The notes under the pieces: model-generated
Database searches by the model: none
What the model was told of the DNA's origin: nothing
What the model saw: the letters and a program-made list of their open reading frames with translations, nothing else
Position numbers and translations under genes: made by a program
Shown here: piece by piece, positions 26,840-34,454 of the stretch
Numbering within the stretch: position 1 is the stretch's first letter
Layout of the letters: every line of letters begins with the position of its first letter
Assembly (NCBI GenBank): GCA_009772895.1
Contig: WOUP01000002.1
Location: 124,001 to 188,000, forward strand
DNA: 64,000 nucleotides
Source of the DNA: Puniceicoccaceae bacterium 5H
GTDB lineage: Bacteria > Verrucomicrobiota > Verrucomicrobiia > Opitutales > Oceanipulchritudinaceae
Direction of reading: 5' to 3'

Positions 26840-26851
26840 GTTTACGTAAAC
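26840..26851. promoter_or_regulatory. Candidate LacI-family operator 1
   Basis: GTTTACGTAAAC is a perfect 12-bp palindrome with a central CG, the form bound by many LacI-family dimers. It lies between the divergent lacI and TonB receptor genes, 7 bases from the lacI ATG and 125 bases from the receptor ATG. The identical 12-mer (13 bp when the preceding G is counted) occurs again before pgmB. Confidence 0.75.
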
Positions 26852-26976
26852 AAACAGTGTCGTGGCCAACACGCAAGCTAATCGTTCGGATGACGCCAGA
26901 AGCTCACTCCTGCTTCGGACGTTCAGTCCTTACCCCCCCAAGAAAACCCAACACCCTAGCTGTGTTTCGCCCTACT

Positions 26977-29900
26977 ATGAAAACTACTCCCAGATTATTG
27001 CGATGGGCCACCGTCTCGGCATTGATCTTTGCCCCCTTGGTGCACGCCCAGACTTCTGCCGACAGCGATTCCTCTGATCCCGACCAACCGAACGAGAACG
27101 AAGTCTTTCTGCTTTCTCCCTTCGAAGTCTCCACCTCGGAAGACAACAATAGCTACACGGCCGCTTCGACTTTGGCTGGCAACCGCCTGAACACGCGCCT
27201 GAAGGACGTGGGCAGCGCCGTCTCCGTCGTGACCCCGCGCTTCCTGAAGGACGTGGGTGCTTCGGACAACTCCTCGCTGCTGGCCTATACGCTGGGCACG
27301 GAAGTGGGGGGCACGAACGGCAACTTTGCCGGGGTGGGAGACACGGCTTCCCTCAATGAAGACACGCTGCGTCCCAACGCCAATACCCGTGTGCGCGGCC
27401 TGGCTGCGGCCGACAATACCCGCGACTTTTTCCGCACGGAGATTCCATGGGATTCCTACAACGTCGATCGCGTGGACTTGCAACGCGGGCCCAATTCGAT
27501 CCTGTTCGGGCAAGGCAGCCCGGCGGGCATCATCAACACCGGCCTGCGCGGCGCCAACTTCTACGACTCCGGCGAGGTGGAGTTGCGCCTGGACAATTAC
27601 GGCAGCCAACGCGTCTCGCTGGACGTAAACCGCGAGCTTATCGACGATCAGGTGGCGTTGCGCATCAGTGCCCTGCGCGACGACGAGCAGTTCAAGCAGG
27701 ATCCGGCCTACAACTTCGACCGTCGTATCTACGGTGCGATCCGCATTGAGCCCGAGCTGTTGAAACGCGGCCACGCGCACACGATCTTCAAGGCCAACGT
27801 CGAAACGGGCTCCATCGACAGCAACAATCCGCGTCAACTGCCGCCCACCGACACGATTACGCCGTGGTTTACGGAGCTGGACCAGGAGACTTACAACCCC
27901 TTCCAGCTGTGGGACCACCTTTCCGGTCGGGAGAATCATGGGCAGGAGCGTCCGGAATACGCCGCGCCGCTCTCCGGCCCCATCCCGTGGTACACGCCCT
28001 GGGTCGGCGGTTTCGGCACCCCCGCGGTGGAAGCCCAGCCGGTGGCCTTCTTCTCCGGCAGCGGCCAGTCCCTCTGGATTACGGAGGCCTCGCAGTCGCT
28101 GATCCCGCACGCGCTCGGCCCCGACGGTACGCCGGACGGCGGTTTCGCCTCCATGCCGCAACAGCGGATGCGCGGCATCAACACCACGTCCTTGTGGGCC
28201 GCGGAAGCCAACCTGCCGTATTCGCAGTCCGGTCTCTACAAGGACAACGTCATCACCGACCCGACGCTCTTCGATTTTTACAACAACCTGATCGACGGGG
28301 ATACCAAGCACGAGTGGCAGGACTTCACGGTCTACAACCTGAGCCTCTCGCAGACGTTCTTCGACGATACGGTCGGTTTTGCGCTCGATTACAACAACGA
28401 GCACTACGAAAACGGTCAGCTGGCGCTGCTCGGGGGCAACGTTGCCCTGGGCATCGACTTTATGTCGGTCTTTGCCGACGGCACGCCGGATGCCGGCCTC
28501 AACGGCGGCGAGCCTTATTCCGACGGCACGCCGAACCCCAATGTGGGCCGGCCTTTCGTCTCCAGCAAGAATCAGGGTAACCACTCCTACGAGAGTGATC
28601 GAGAGGCCAAGCGTGCGACGGGCTTTATCAAGCACGACTTCACCAAGGACGGGGACAACTGGTTCTACCGCTTCCTCGGCACGCATACGATCACGGGCTT
28701 GCTGGCGGATGAAAGCCTGAACTCCGACACCCGGGTGTGGCAGCGCTACGGCATCTTTGACGATGCGGCCTACACGGAGCTGGAAGAACAGCCGCTGAGC
28801 ACCAAGTTCGACCACGTGTGGATGACGCCGCAGTCGGTCGTCTATCTCGGGGATTCGCTGCTGGGGCGTTCCGCCTCCGGTGCCCACATCCCGAGCGTGA
28901 GCGGAGACATCGGCATGCAGAGCGGGCAGATCCGCTACTTCGACGATCATTGGAAGTGGTCCCTCGATCCCGCCGACCCGGACTATGTCGATCCGGGGGC
29001 GCCGTGGACCAACGGGTTCTACATCCCGGGCAATGCGGCTTCGGACGCCATGAATTCCACCCAGTCGGAGAACCCGGCCAACTACGTGGGCTGGACGACC
29101 TTCCCGCTGACGATTACCGATTCGGAGGAATCGGCGGCCAACCGGGACAAGCTGACCACCAGCGCCAGTCTGCGCAAGTCGGTCACGAAGTCGCAGGCGC
29201 TCGTCTGGCAAGGCAAGTTCCTCGAAGACTCCATCGTCGGGATCTACGGCTGGCGCAAGGACGTGAACAAGTCCTGGGCCTACGATACCAATACCTCCAG
29301 CAGCAACGGGGTGCACGGTCAGCTCGACCTCAGCCCGGACAGCTACCGCCTGCCGTATGAATACGATCGGGTGGAAGTCGAATCCCGCTCCTACAGCATC
29401 GTGGTGCACTTGACGGACCTGCCGTGGCTGCGCAAGGCCACGCAAAGGGTGCCGTTCGACTTCAGCGTCTTCTACAACGAGTCCTCCAACTTCAAGCCCG
29501 ACGCCAGCCGCAAGGACATCTACGGCGAGCCGATCCCGTCTCCCGCCGGTGAGACGACGGACAAGGGCTTCATGATTTCGACCCGTGACGGTCGCTACTC
29601 GCTGCGGGTGACGCGCTACGAGACCGAGGTGACCAATGCCACCAGCACGGCCCTCAACGACCCGAACGCGATCGGCACCTGGATGCAGATGGGCGCAAAC
29701 TTCGTCAACGTGTTCGAATACGACATCGGCGGCGGCGGTTTCGTCGCCAGCCCGGACGTGATCGGCACGGGCGACCCGCAGCGCTACAACTTCCGCAATG
29801 CGGACGGCACCTGGGATACCGAGGGCGAAGCGGCGGCGATCGCCGGTTTCCGCGAGTTCCAGCGTGCGGTGGACCCGCGCTTCTACGATGCCTGGGGCAT

Positions 29901-30654
29901 GGACGTGCAGGGTTTCGGCGCGCCGACGCACGAGATCACCGCTTCGGCTCCAGCCGGTTTTACGGTGACGGAAGACAGCATCTCCCGCGGCTGGGAGTTT
30001 GAGTTGAACGCGCAACCGACCGACAACTGGCGTCTGGCGGTGAACGCCAGCCAGTCCGAAGCCTACCGTTACAACATCGGCGGGGCCAACATGATCGAGT
30101 TCATGAACCTGGTGGCGGACGCCGTCGCCGGGGATGCCGGTCAGCTGCACTACTGGTGGGGCACGGCGGACGTGCCGCGTGCGATCAACACCTGGTATGG
30201 TCCCTACATCGGAGCCCCGGGCAGCGACTGGATTTCCAAGAAGCTGCTGGAAGACACCAAGGTGCCGGAGCTGCGTGAATGGCGCGTGAACCTCGTCACG
30301 AACTACGACTTCACCGAGGGCCTGATCAAGGGTGTCAACGTCGGTGCGGGCATGCGCTACCAGAGCAGCGTCGTGATCGGCTTCCCGCCGAACGGCGATC
30401 CGTATGATCCGGCGGACAACAGCGTAGACCTCAGCAGCCCCTACAAGGGTCCGGCAGAGACCAACTACGACTTCTGGATCGGTTACACCCGTGACCTGAC
30501 GGACAGCATCCGCTGGAACCTCCAGTTCAACGTCCGCAATGCGTTCAGCGACAACGAGCTGATCCCGATCACGGTGCAGCCGGATGGGACCCCGGCCGCT
30601 TACCGTATCGCCCCGCCGCGCACGTTCTTTGTCACGAGCCGCTTTGAGTTCTAG
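26977..30654 (+). CDS. Large TonB-dependent receptor for alpha-glucan oligosaccharides
   Basis: From MKTTPRLLRWATVSALIF the product is 1225 residues with a signal peptide ending at VHAQT. It is followed by EVFLLSPFEVSTSEDNNSYT, a segment characteristic of Opitutae TonB receptors, and the plug domain (RLKDVGSAVSVVTPRFLKDV, VDRVDLQRGPNSILFGQGSP, AGIINT). The C-terminus is a beta-strand ending in F (FFVTSRFEF), as required for outer-membrane insertion. The size is that of SusC-like polysaccharide receptors, but no SusD partner follows. Context with sugar permease, glycanase and phosphorylase genes points to uptake of oligosaccharides; the ligand itself is inference. A long frame is open on the opposite strand through most of the gene and is a high-GC shadow. 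Confidence 0.92.
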   Translation: MKTTPRLLRWATVSALIFAPLVHAQTSADSDSSDPDQPNENEVFLLSPFEVSTSEDNNSYTAASTLAGNRLNTRLKDVGSAVSVVTPRFLKDVGASDNSSLLAYTLGTEVGGTNGNFAGVGDTASLNEDTLRPNANTRVRGLAAADNTRDFFRTEIPWDSYNVDRVDLQRGPNSILFGQGSPAGIINTGLRGANFYDSGEVELRLDNYGSQRVSLDVNRELIDDQVALRISALRDDEQFKQDPAYNFDRRIYGAIRIEPELLKRGHAHTIFKANVETGSIDSNNPRQLPPTDTITPWFTELDQETYNPFQLWDHLSGRENHGQERPEYAAPLSGPIPWYTPWVGGFGTPAVEAQPVAFFSGSGQSLWITEASQSLIPHALGPDGTPDGGFASMPQQRMRGINTTSLWAAEANLPYSQSGLYKDNVITDPTLFDFYNNLIDGDTKHEWQDFTVYNLSLSQTFFDDTVGFALDYNNEHYENGQLALLGGNVALGIDFMSVFADGTPDAGLNGGEPYSDGTPNPNVGRPFVSSKNQGNHSYESDREAKRATGFIKHDFTKDGDNWFYRFLGTHTITGLLADESLNSDTRVWQRYGIFDDAAYTELEEQPLSTKFDHVWMTPQSVVYLGDSLLGRSASGAHIPSVSGDIGMQSGQIRYFDDHWKWSLDPADPDYVDPGAPWTNGFYIPGNAASDAMNSTQSENPANYVGWTTFPLTITDSEESAANRDKLTTSASLRKSVTKSQALVWQGKFLEDSIVGIYGWRKDVNKSWAYDTNTSSSNGVHGQLDLSPDSYRLPYEYDRVEVESRSYSIVVHLTDLPWLRKATQRVPFDFSVFYNESSNFKPDASRKDIYGEPIPSPAGETTDKGFMISTRDGRYSLRVTRYETEVTNATSTALNDPNAIGTWMQMGANFVNVFEYDIGGGGFVASPDVIGTGDPQRYNFRNADGTWDTEGEAAAIAGFREFQRAVDPRFYDAWGMDVQGFGAPTHEITASAPAGFTVTEDSISRGWEFELNAQPTDNWRLAVNASQSEAYRYNIGGANMIEFMNLVADAVAGDAGQLHYWWGTADVPRAINTWYGPYIGAPGSDWISKKLLEDTKVPELREWRVNLVTNYDFTEGLIKGVNVGAGMRYQSSVVIGFPPNGDPYDPADNSVDLSSPYKGPAETNYDFWIGYTRDLTDSIRWNLQFNVRNAFSDNELIPITVQPDGTPAAYRIAPPRTFFVTSRFEF

Positions 30655-30967
30655 GGGAGGCTAACCTGTGCGTTAGTCAGACAGATTCGGCGTGGGCGCC
30701 CGCAACGTGAGCAGGCTGCCCACGCCTTGGGGAAGTGTGCACCTCCGGCTTTTCGGCCGGGGGTGCCTCGGCCCTGGAGGCGGTCCGACCGCTCATTCCG
30801 TTCAATCGCGTTATCTTGCTGGCCTCCACGGCCGGATGTCGCAGGATCAATGGCAGCCCCTGACGCCTTCTCTCAAACCCCGCGAGAGGCTGCCCCTTCA
30901 AGCTCCGCTTGCCACCCCCTTTCTATTCCCCCGCGACTGTCACTCCTGATCGAATCGAGTTATTTCG
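30655..30967. other. Intergenic region between receptor and transporter, with two GC-rich hairpins
   Basis: No coding frame with support is seen. GGCGTGGGC (30689-30697) pairs with GCCCACGCC (30718-30726). GCACCTCCGGC (30739-30749) pairs with GCCGGGGGTGC (30756-30766) around a 6-base loop with one G-T pair. Neither has a T-run after it, so they may attenuate or stabilise the transcript and not terminate it. No copy of the GTTTACGTAAAC palindrome was found here. Confidence 0.5.
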
Positions 30968-32539
30968 ATGAAAAAGAAACCCCTCCTAAGCTTTTGGCAG
31001 CTCTGGAACATGAGCTTTGGCTATGTCGGCATTCAGTTCGGCTTTGCCCTGCAAAACGCGAACGTCAGCCGGATCTTCGAAACCCTCGGCGCCAGCGTCG
31101 ACGAGATCCCCATCCTCTGGATCGCCGGCCCGGTGACGGGGCTGCTCGTGCAACCCATCATCGGTTACATGAGCGACAAGACGTGGAACCGCCTGGGCCG
31201 CCGCAAACCCTACTTTCTCGTGGGCGCGATCCTTGCCTCGCTGGCGCTGCTCATGATGCCCAATTCGCCCACGCTCTGGTTTGCCGCGGGCATGCTCTGG
31301 ATCATGGACGCCTCGATCAACGTCACGATGGAGCCCATGCGGGCATTCGTCGGCGATATGCTGCCCAATGAGCAACGGACCGCGGGATTTGCGGTGCAGA
31401 CCTTTTTCATCGGCGCGAGCTCCGTCATCGGCTCACTCATGCCGTATTTACTGACCAACGTCTTCGGCATCGCCAATACGGCCCCGGAAGGGCACGTGCC
31501 GGACTCGGTCAAATGGTCCTTCATCCTGGGCGGGGTCGTCTATCTGCTCGCCGTACTGTGGACGATCTTCAGCGTGCGGGAATACTCGCCCGAAGAGCAA
31601 CAGGCCTTCCATGGCGAGGAGGATGCCGAGAGCGATGCGCCCGACCATGCGGATGCGATCGTGCTGTCGCCGCGCGACTATTATCTCAAGGGTGGGCTCG
31701 CCTTGCTCGGCGGCCTCGCGCTCACCATGGCGGTGTGGGAGCTGAGCTGGGACAAGGGACTCTACATCCTGTCGTTCGGTGCCTGCGGCTACGGGCTGTT
31801 GCAGCTGGTGGCGGCGCTTTTTTATGGTCGGGGCAAGAAGCGGGGGCTGGTGGAGCTGATGCACGACCTCAACAACATGCCGAGCGCCATGCGTCAGCTC
31901 TCGCTTGCGCAGATGTTCACGTGGTTTGCGCTCTTCGCCTTCTTTATCTACTCGACGGCCGCGGTCACGAGTCACCACTACGGCAGCACCGATCCACGCT
32001 CGGAGCTTTATAACCAGGGCGCCAACTGGGTCGGCGTGCTCATGTCGGTCTACAACGGCGTGGCGGCGCTCGTGGCCTTTCTGCTTCCGGCGATGGCACG
32101 CCGCACCAGCCGCGTGAAAACCCATATGGTCTGCCTGGTCGTCGGCGGTCTGGGGCTGATCTCCATGTATCTGTTCCGCCAACCCGGTCTGCTCATCGTC
32201 TCGATGATCGGCCTCGGGGTCGCCTGGGCCAGCCTGCTTACGATGCCGTATGCGATCCTCAGCAGCGTGGTACCCTACCGCAAGATGGGCGTCTACATGG
32301 GCATGTTCAATTTCTTCATCGTCATCCCGCAGATTCTGGCTGCGGCGATTCTGGGCCTGGTGGTCCGTACGCTATTCCACGGGCACGCGATCTTCGCCCT
32401 GGTGCTCGGCGGGATTTCCATGATCATCGCCGCCCTGCTGATGCTGCGGGTGCAAGACGAACAACCGGTCAGCAAATCCGACCCTGAAACCAGTGCGGAG
32501 GCCACCTTCTCCGATGCCCTCGAACAACCGACCCCATGA
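30968..32539 (+). CDS. MFS/GPH-type sugar transporter (SLC45/maltose-permease-like)
   Basis: The 523-residue protein has about twelve hydrophobic helices. LSFWQLWNMSFGYVGIQFGF at the start and GYMSDKTWNRLGRRKPYFLV (about 57-76) are characteristic of the sucrose/maltose branch of sugar:cation symporters. A soluble acidic loop (about 205-235) divides the halves and the C-terminus is hydrophilic. It would move a di- or oligosaccharide across the inner membrane. The stop overlaps the next ATG by four bases (ATGA), so it is translationally coupled to the glycanase gene. Members of this family often neighbour GH65 phosphorylases. Confidence 0.9.
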   Translation: MKKKPLLSFWQLWNMSFGYVGIQFGFALQNANVSRIFETLGASVDEIPILWIAGPVTGLLVQPIIGYMSDKTWNRLGRRKPYFLVGAILASLALLMMPNSPTLWFAAGMLWIMDASINVTMEPMRAFVGDMLPNEQRTAGFAVQTFFIGASSVIGSLMPYLLTNVFGIANTAPEGHVPDSVKWSFILGGVVYLLAVLWTIFSVREYSPEEQQAFHGEEDAESDAPDHADAIVLSPRDYYLKGGLALLGGLALTMAVWELSWDKGLYILSFGACGYGLLQLVAALFYGRGKKRGLVELMHDLNNMPSAMRQLSLAQMFTWFALFAFFIYSTAAVTSHHYGSTDPRSELYNQGANWVGVLMSVYNGVAALVAFLLPAMARRTSRVKTHMVCLVVGGLGLISMYLFRQPGLLIVSMIGLGVAWASLLTMPYAILSSVVPYRKMGVYMGMFNFFIVIPQILAAAILGLVVRTLFHGHAIFALVLGGISMIIAALLMLRVQDEQPVSKSDPETSAEATFSDALEQPTP

Positions 32540-34287
32540 GAAATACCCTCTTGCCCTTTTTCCGCACCGAAGTTTCCTGCCTGGTCGCCGCCCTGATGCT
32601 GCTGACGGGCGCGTGTCACGCGACGCCCGATGTGGGCGCGGACCTGCCCTGGACCACTTACGAAGCCGAGGCGATGCAAACCGACGGCCAGGTGTTGGGG
32701 CCTGCCTATGGCCCGCATACCCTCGAGAGCGAGTCCTCTCACCAGCGCGCGGTGCGGCTGCATGAAGAGGGGGCGTACGTGGCGTTTATCGCCCAAGAGG
32801 CGGCCAACGCGCTCATCGTGCGGTTCAGCTTGCCGGACGCGCCCGAAGGCGGCGGCACCGCCACCACGTTGCGCCTGTCGATCAACGGAAAGGCTGTGCG
32901 CGCGCTCGAGCTCAGCTCCCGCAACGCGTGGCTCTACGGCGACTATCCCTTTTCCAATGATCCGGCGCAGGGCAAGCCGCGCAATTTCTACGATGAAGCG
33001 CGCGTGAAGGGCCTGCAGATCGCGGCCGGTGACACTGTGCGCCTAGAGAAGACGAGCGCCGACGGCGTCGCCTGCACGGTCGATCTGGTGGACATCGAGC
33101 CGGTGCCGGCGGCGCTCTCCGCCCCGGACGATGCGCTCTCGCTCGAAGATTTCGGCGCGGTGGGCGATGGGCAGACCGACGCCACCGAGGCGTTGAAAAC
33201 CGCGGTGGAAGCGGCGCAAGAGCAAGGCCGACCGGTCTGGGTTCCCGCAGGGGATTACAGGATCACGGGCGACATCGTAGTGCCGTCGGCGGTCACGATC
33301 CAGGGCGCCGGCATGTGGCATACCACCTTCGTGGGCAATCCCGAGCTTTACGACCAGGCGGACCGGCGGGTGCGCTTCAAGCTGCAGGGCAAGGACATCC
33401 GTCTTGCGGACTTCGCGATCGTGGGCGCGCTCAACTACCGCAACGATCAGGAGCCGAACGATGGGGTCATCGGTTCGATCTGCCAGAACGCGACGATCTC
33501 GCGCCTCTGGATCGAGCATACCAAGGTGGGCGTCTGGATCTACAACGGCGTGGGCCTCAAGATCGAGGGTTGTCGCTTTCGCAACATGCTTGCCGACGGG
33601 GTGAACCTCTGTGTGGGCAGCAAGGACAATTTGGTGGAAAACTGCAGTGCGCGCGGCACGGGCGACGATTGCTTCGCCATCTGGCCGGCGGCTTCCGACC
33701 AGGGCTATATCGACGAAAATGTCGTGCCCGGGAACAACGTGATCCGCCGCTGCACCGGCCAGTTGACCTTTCTGGCCAACGGGGCCTCGGTCTACGGCGG
33801 CGCCAACAACCGGGTGGAAGACTGCCTTTTCACCGACATCGGGACGGGGTGCGGCATCCTGATCAGTACGACGTTCCCGACCTCGGATGAAGCACGCGGC
33901 ATCGATAACAATTTCAGCGGCACCACGGTGGTAGAGCATTGCCGGCTCGTGCGCTGTGGCGGCTACGACCACGCCTGGGCCTGGCGCGGCTCCTTCCAGA
34001 TCTGCATGGACCGCCGCAGTATCTCGGGCCTCGAGATCCGCGAGGTCGACATCCGGGACAGCTTTTCCGGCGGTCTGACCGTCGTCGGCCCGGGCAGCCA
34101 GCACGGCGAAGGCACGCTATCCGACTCCAGCTTGCGGCAGGTGCGGGTGCAGGGTGTCGGGCTGGGCGCGAAGGACAGCCACGACCTCTTCATTCGCGAA
34201 GATGCGCGGGGTGGACTGACGCTGATCGACTGTCAGCTGGACGCTGTCGCGAATGCCTCCGAACATTTTGACGTCGAGCGCAAATAG
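32536..34287 (+). CDS. Exported right-handed beta-helix glycanase, GH87-like (alpha-1,3-glucanase/mycodextranase type)
   Basis: The 583-residue protein has a signal peptide with a possible weak lipobox (LLTGAC). Residues about 35-190 form a CBM35/CBM6-like module (TYEAEAMQTDGQVLGPAYG, AVRLHEEGAYVAF). LEDFGAVGDGQTDATEALK (about 200) opens the pectate-lyase-3-type beta-helix. The core contains MLADGVNL (Asp about 354) and GTGDDCFAIW (adjacent Asp about 377-378). The Asp to Asp-Asp spacing of 23 and 24 residues equals that of the three catalytic aspartates I recall for the Paenibacillus GH87 enzyme Agl-FH1. GH28-type polygalacturonase is less likely because the GH28 motifs NTD and RIK are absent. 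It is coupled to the transporter and ends before a strong terminator. The enzyme would cut alpha-1,3-glucan or nigeran outside the cytoplasm. Confidence 0.68.
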   Translation: MRNTLLPFFRTEVSCLVAALMLLTGACHATPDVGADLPWTTYEAEAMQTDGQVLGPAYGPHTLESESSHQRAVRLHEEGAYVAFIAQEAANALIVRFSLPDAPEGGGTATTLRLSINGKAVRALELSSRNAWLYGDYPFSNDPAQGKPRNFYDEARVKGLQIAAGDTVRLEKTSADGVACTVDLVDIEPVPAALSAPDDALSLEDFGAVGDGQTDATEALKTAVEAAQEQGRPVWVPAGDYRITGDIVVPSAVTIQGAGMWHTTFVGNPELYDQADRRVRFKLQGKDIRLADFAIVGALNYRNDQEPNDGVIGSICQNATISRLWIEHTKVGVWIYNGVGLKIEGCRFRNMLADGVNLCVGSKDNLVENCSARGTGDDCFAIWPAASDQGYIDENVVPGNNVIRRCTGQLTFLANGASVYGGANNRVEDCLFTDIGTGCGILISTTFPTSDEARGIDNNFSGTTVVEHCRLVRCGGYDHAWAWRGSFQICMDRRSISGLEIREVDIRDSFSGGLTVVGPGSQHGEGTLSDSSLRQVRVQGVGLGAKDSHDLFIREDARGGLTLIDCQLDAVANASEHFDVERK

Positions 34288-34322
34288 GCGGTTCTGGCGG
34301 TTGGATTTGCCCTTGGGATGCG

Positions 34323-34354
34323 GCCCGGAGTTGTGGACTCCGGGCTGTTTTTTT
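34323..34354 (+). terminator. Rho-independent terminator of the transporter-glycanase operon
   Basis: GCCCGGAGT and ACTCCGGGC form a perfect 9-bp stem with loop TGTGG, followed by TG and seven T. It lies 35 bases after the stop codon. Confidence 0.93.
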
Positions 34355-34393
34355 ACCCGCCGAATGTGCTGGAGCCGGCAGGGAGGCGACCGC

Positions 34394-34429
34394 AAAAAAA
34401 AGCCCCCGCTCATAATGCTACGGAGGCTG
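34394..34429 (-). terminator. Rho-independent terminator of the GH65-side operon
   Basis: On the minus strand AGCCTCCG pairs with CGGGGGCT (one T-G pair) around a 12-base loop, followed by nine T. It lies 26 bases after the GH65 stop codon and faces the terminator of the converging operon. Confidence 0.88.
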
Positions 34430-34454
34430 AGGGCAAAGCTGGAGGGAAGGAGGG

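Noticed and set aside
26995-30150. A 1051-codon open frame on the minus strand opposite the large TonB receptor
   Set aside because: The plus-strand frame has a signal peptide, plug motifs and a proper C-terminus; the antisense frame has no motif and is explained by GC-rich third positions.
32536-34287. GH28 polygalacturonase reading of the beta-helix protein
   Set aside because: The GH28 signatures (NTD, G-H-G, RIK) were not found, whereas the Asp and Asp-Asp pair fit GH87; locus context also favours an alpha-glucan.
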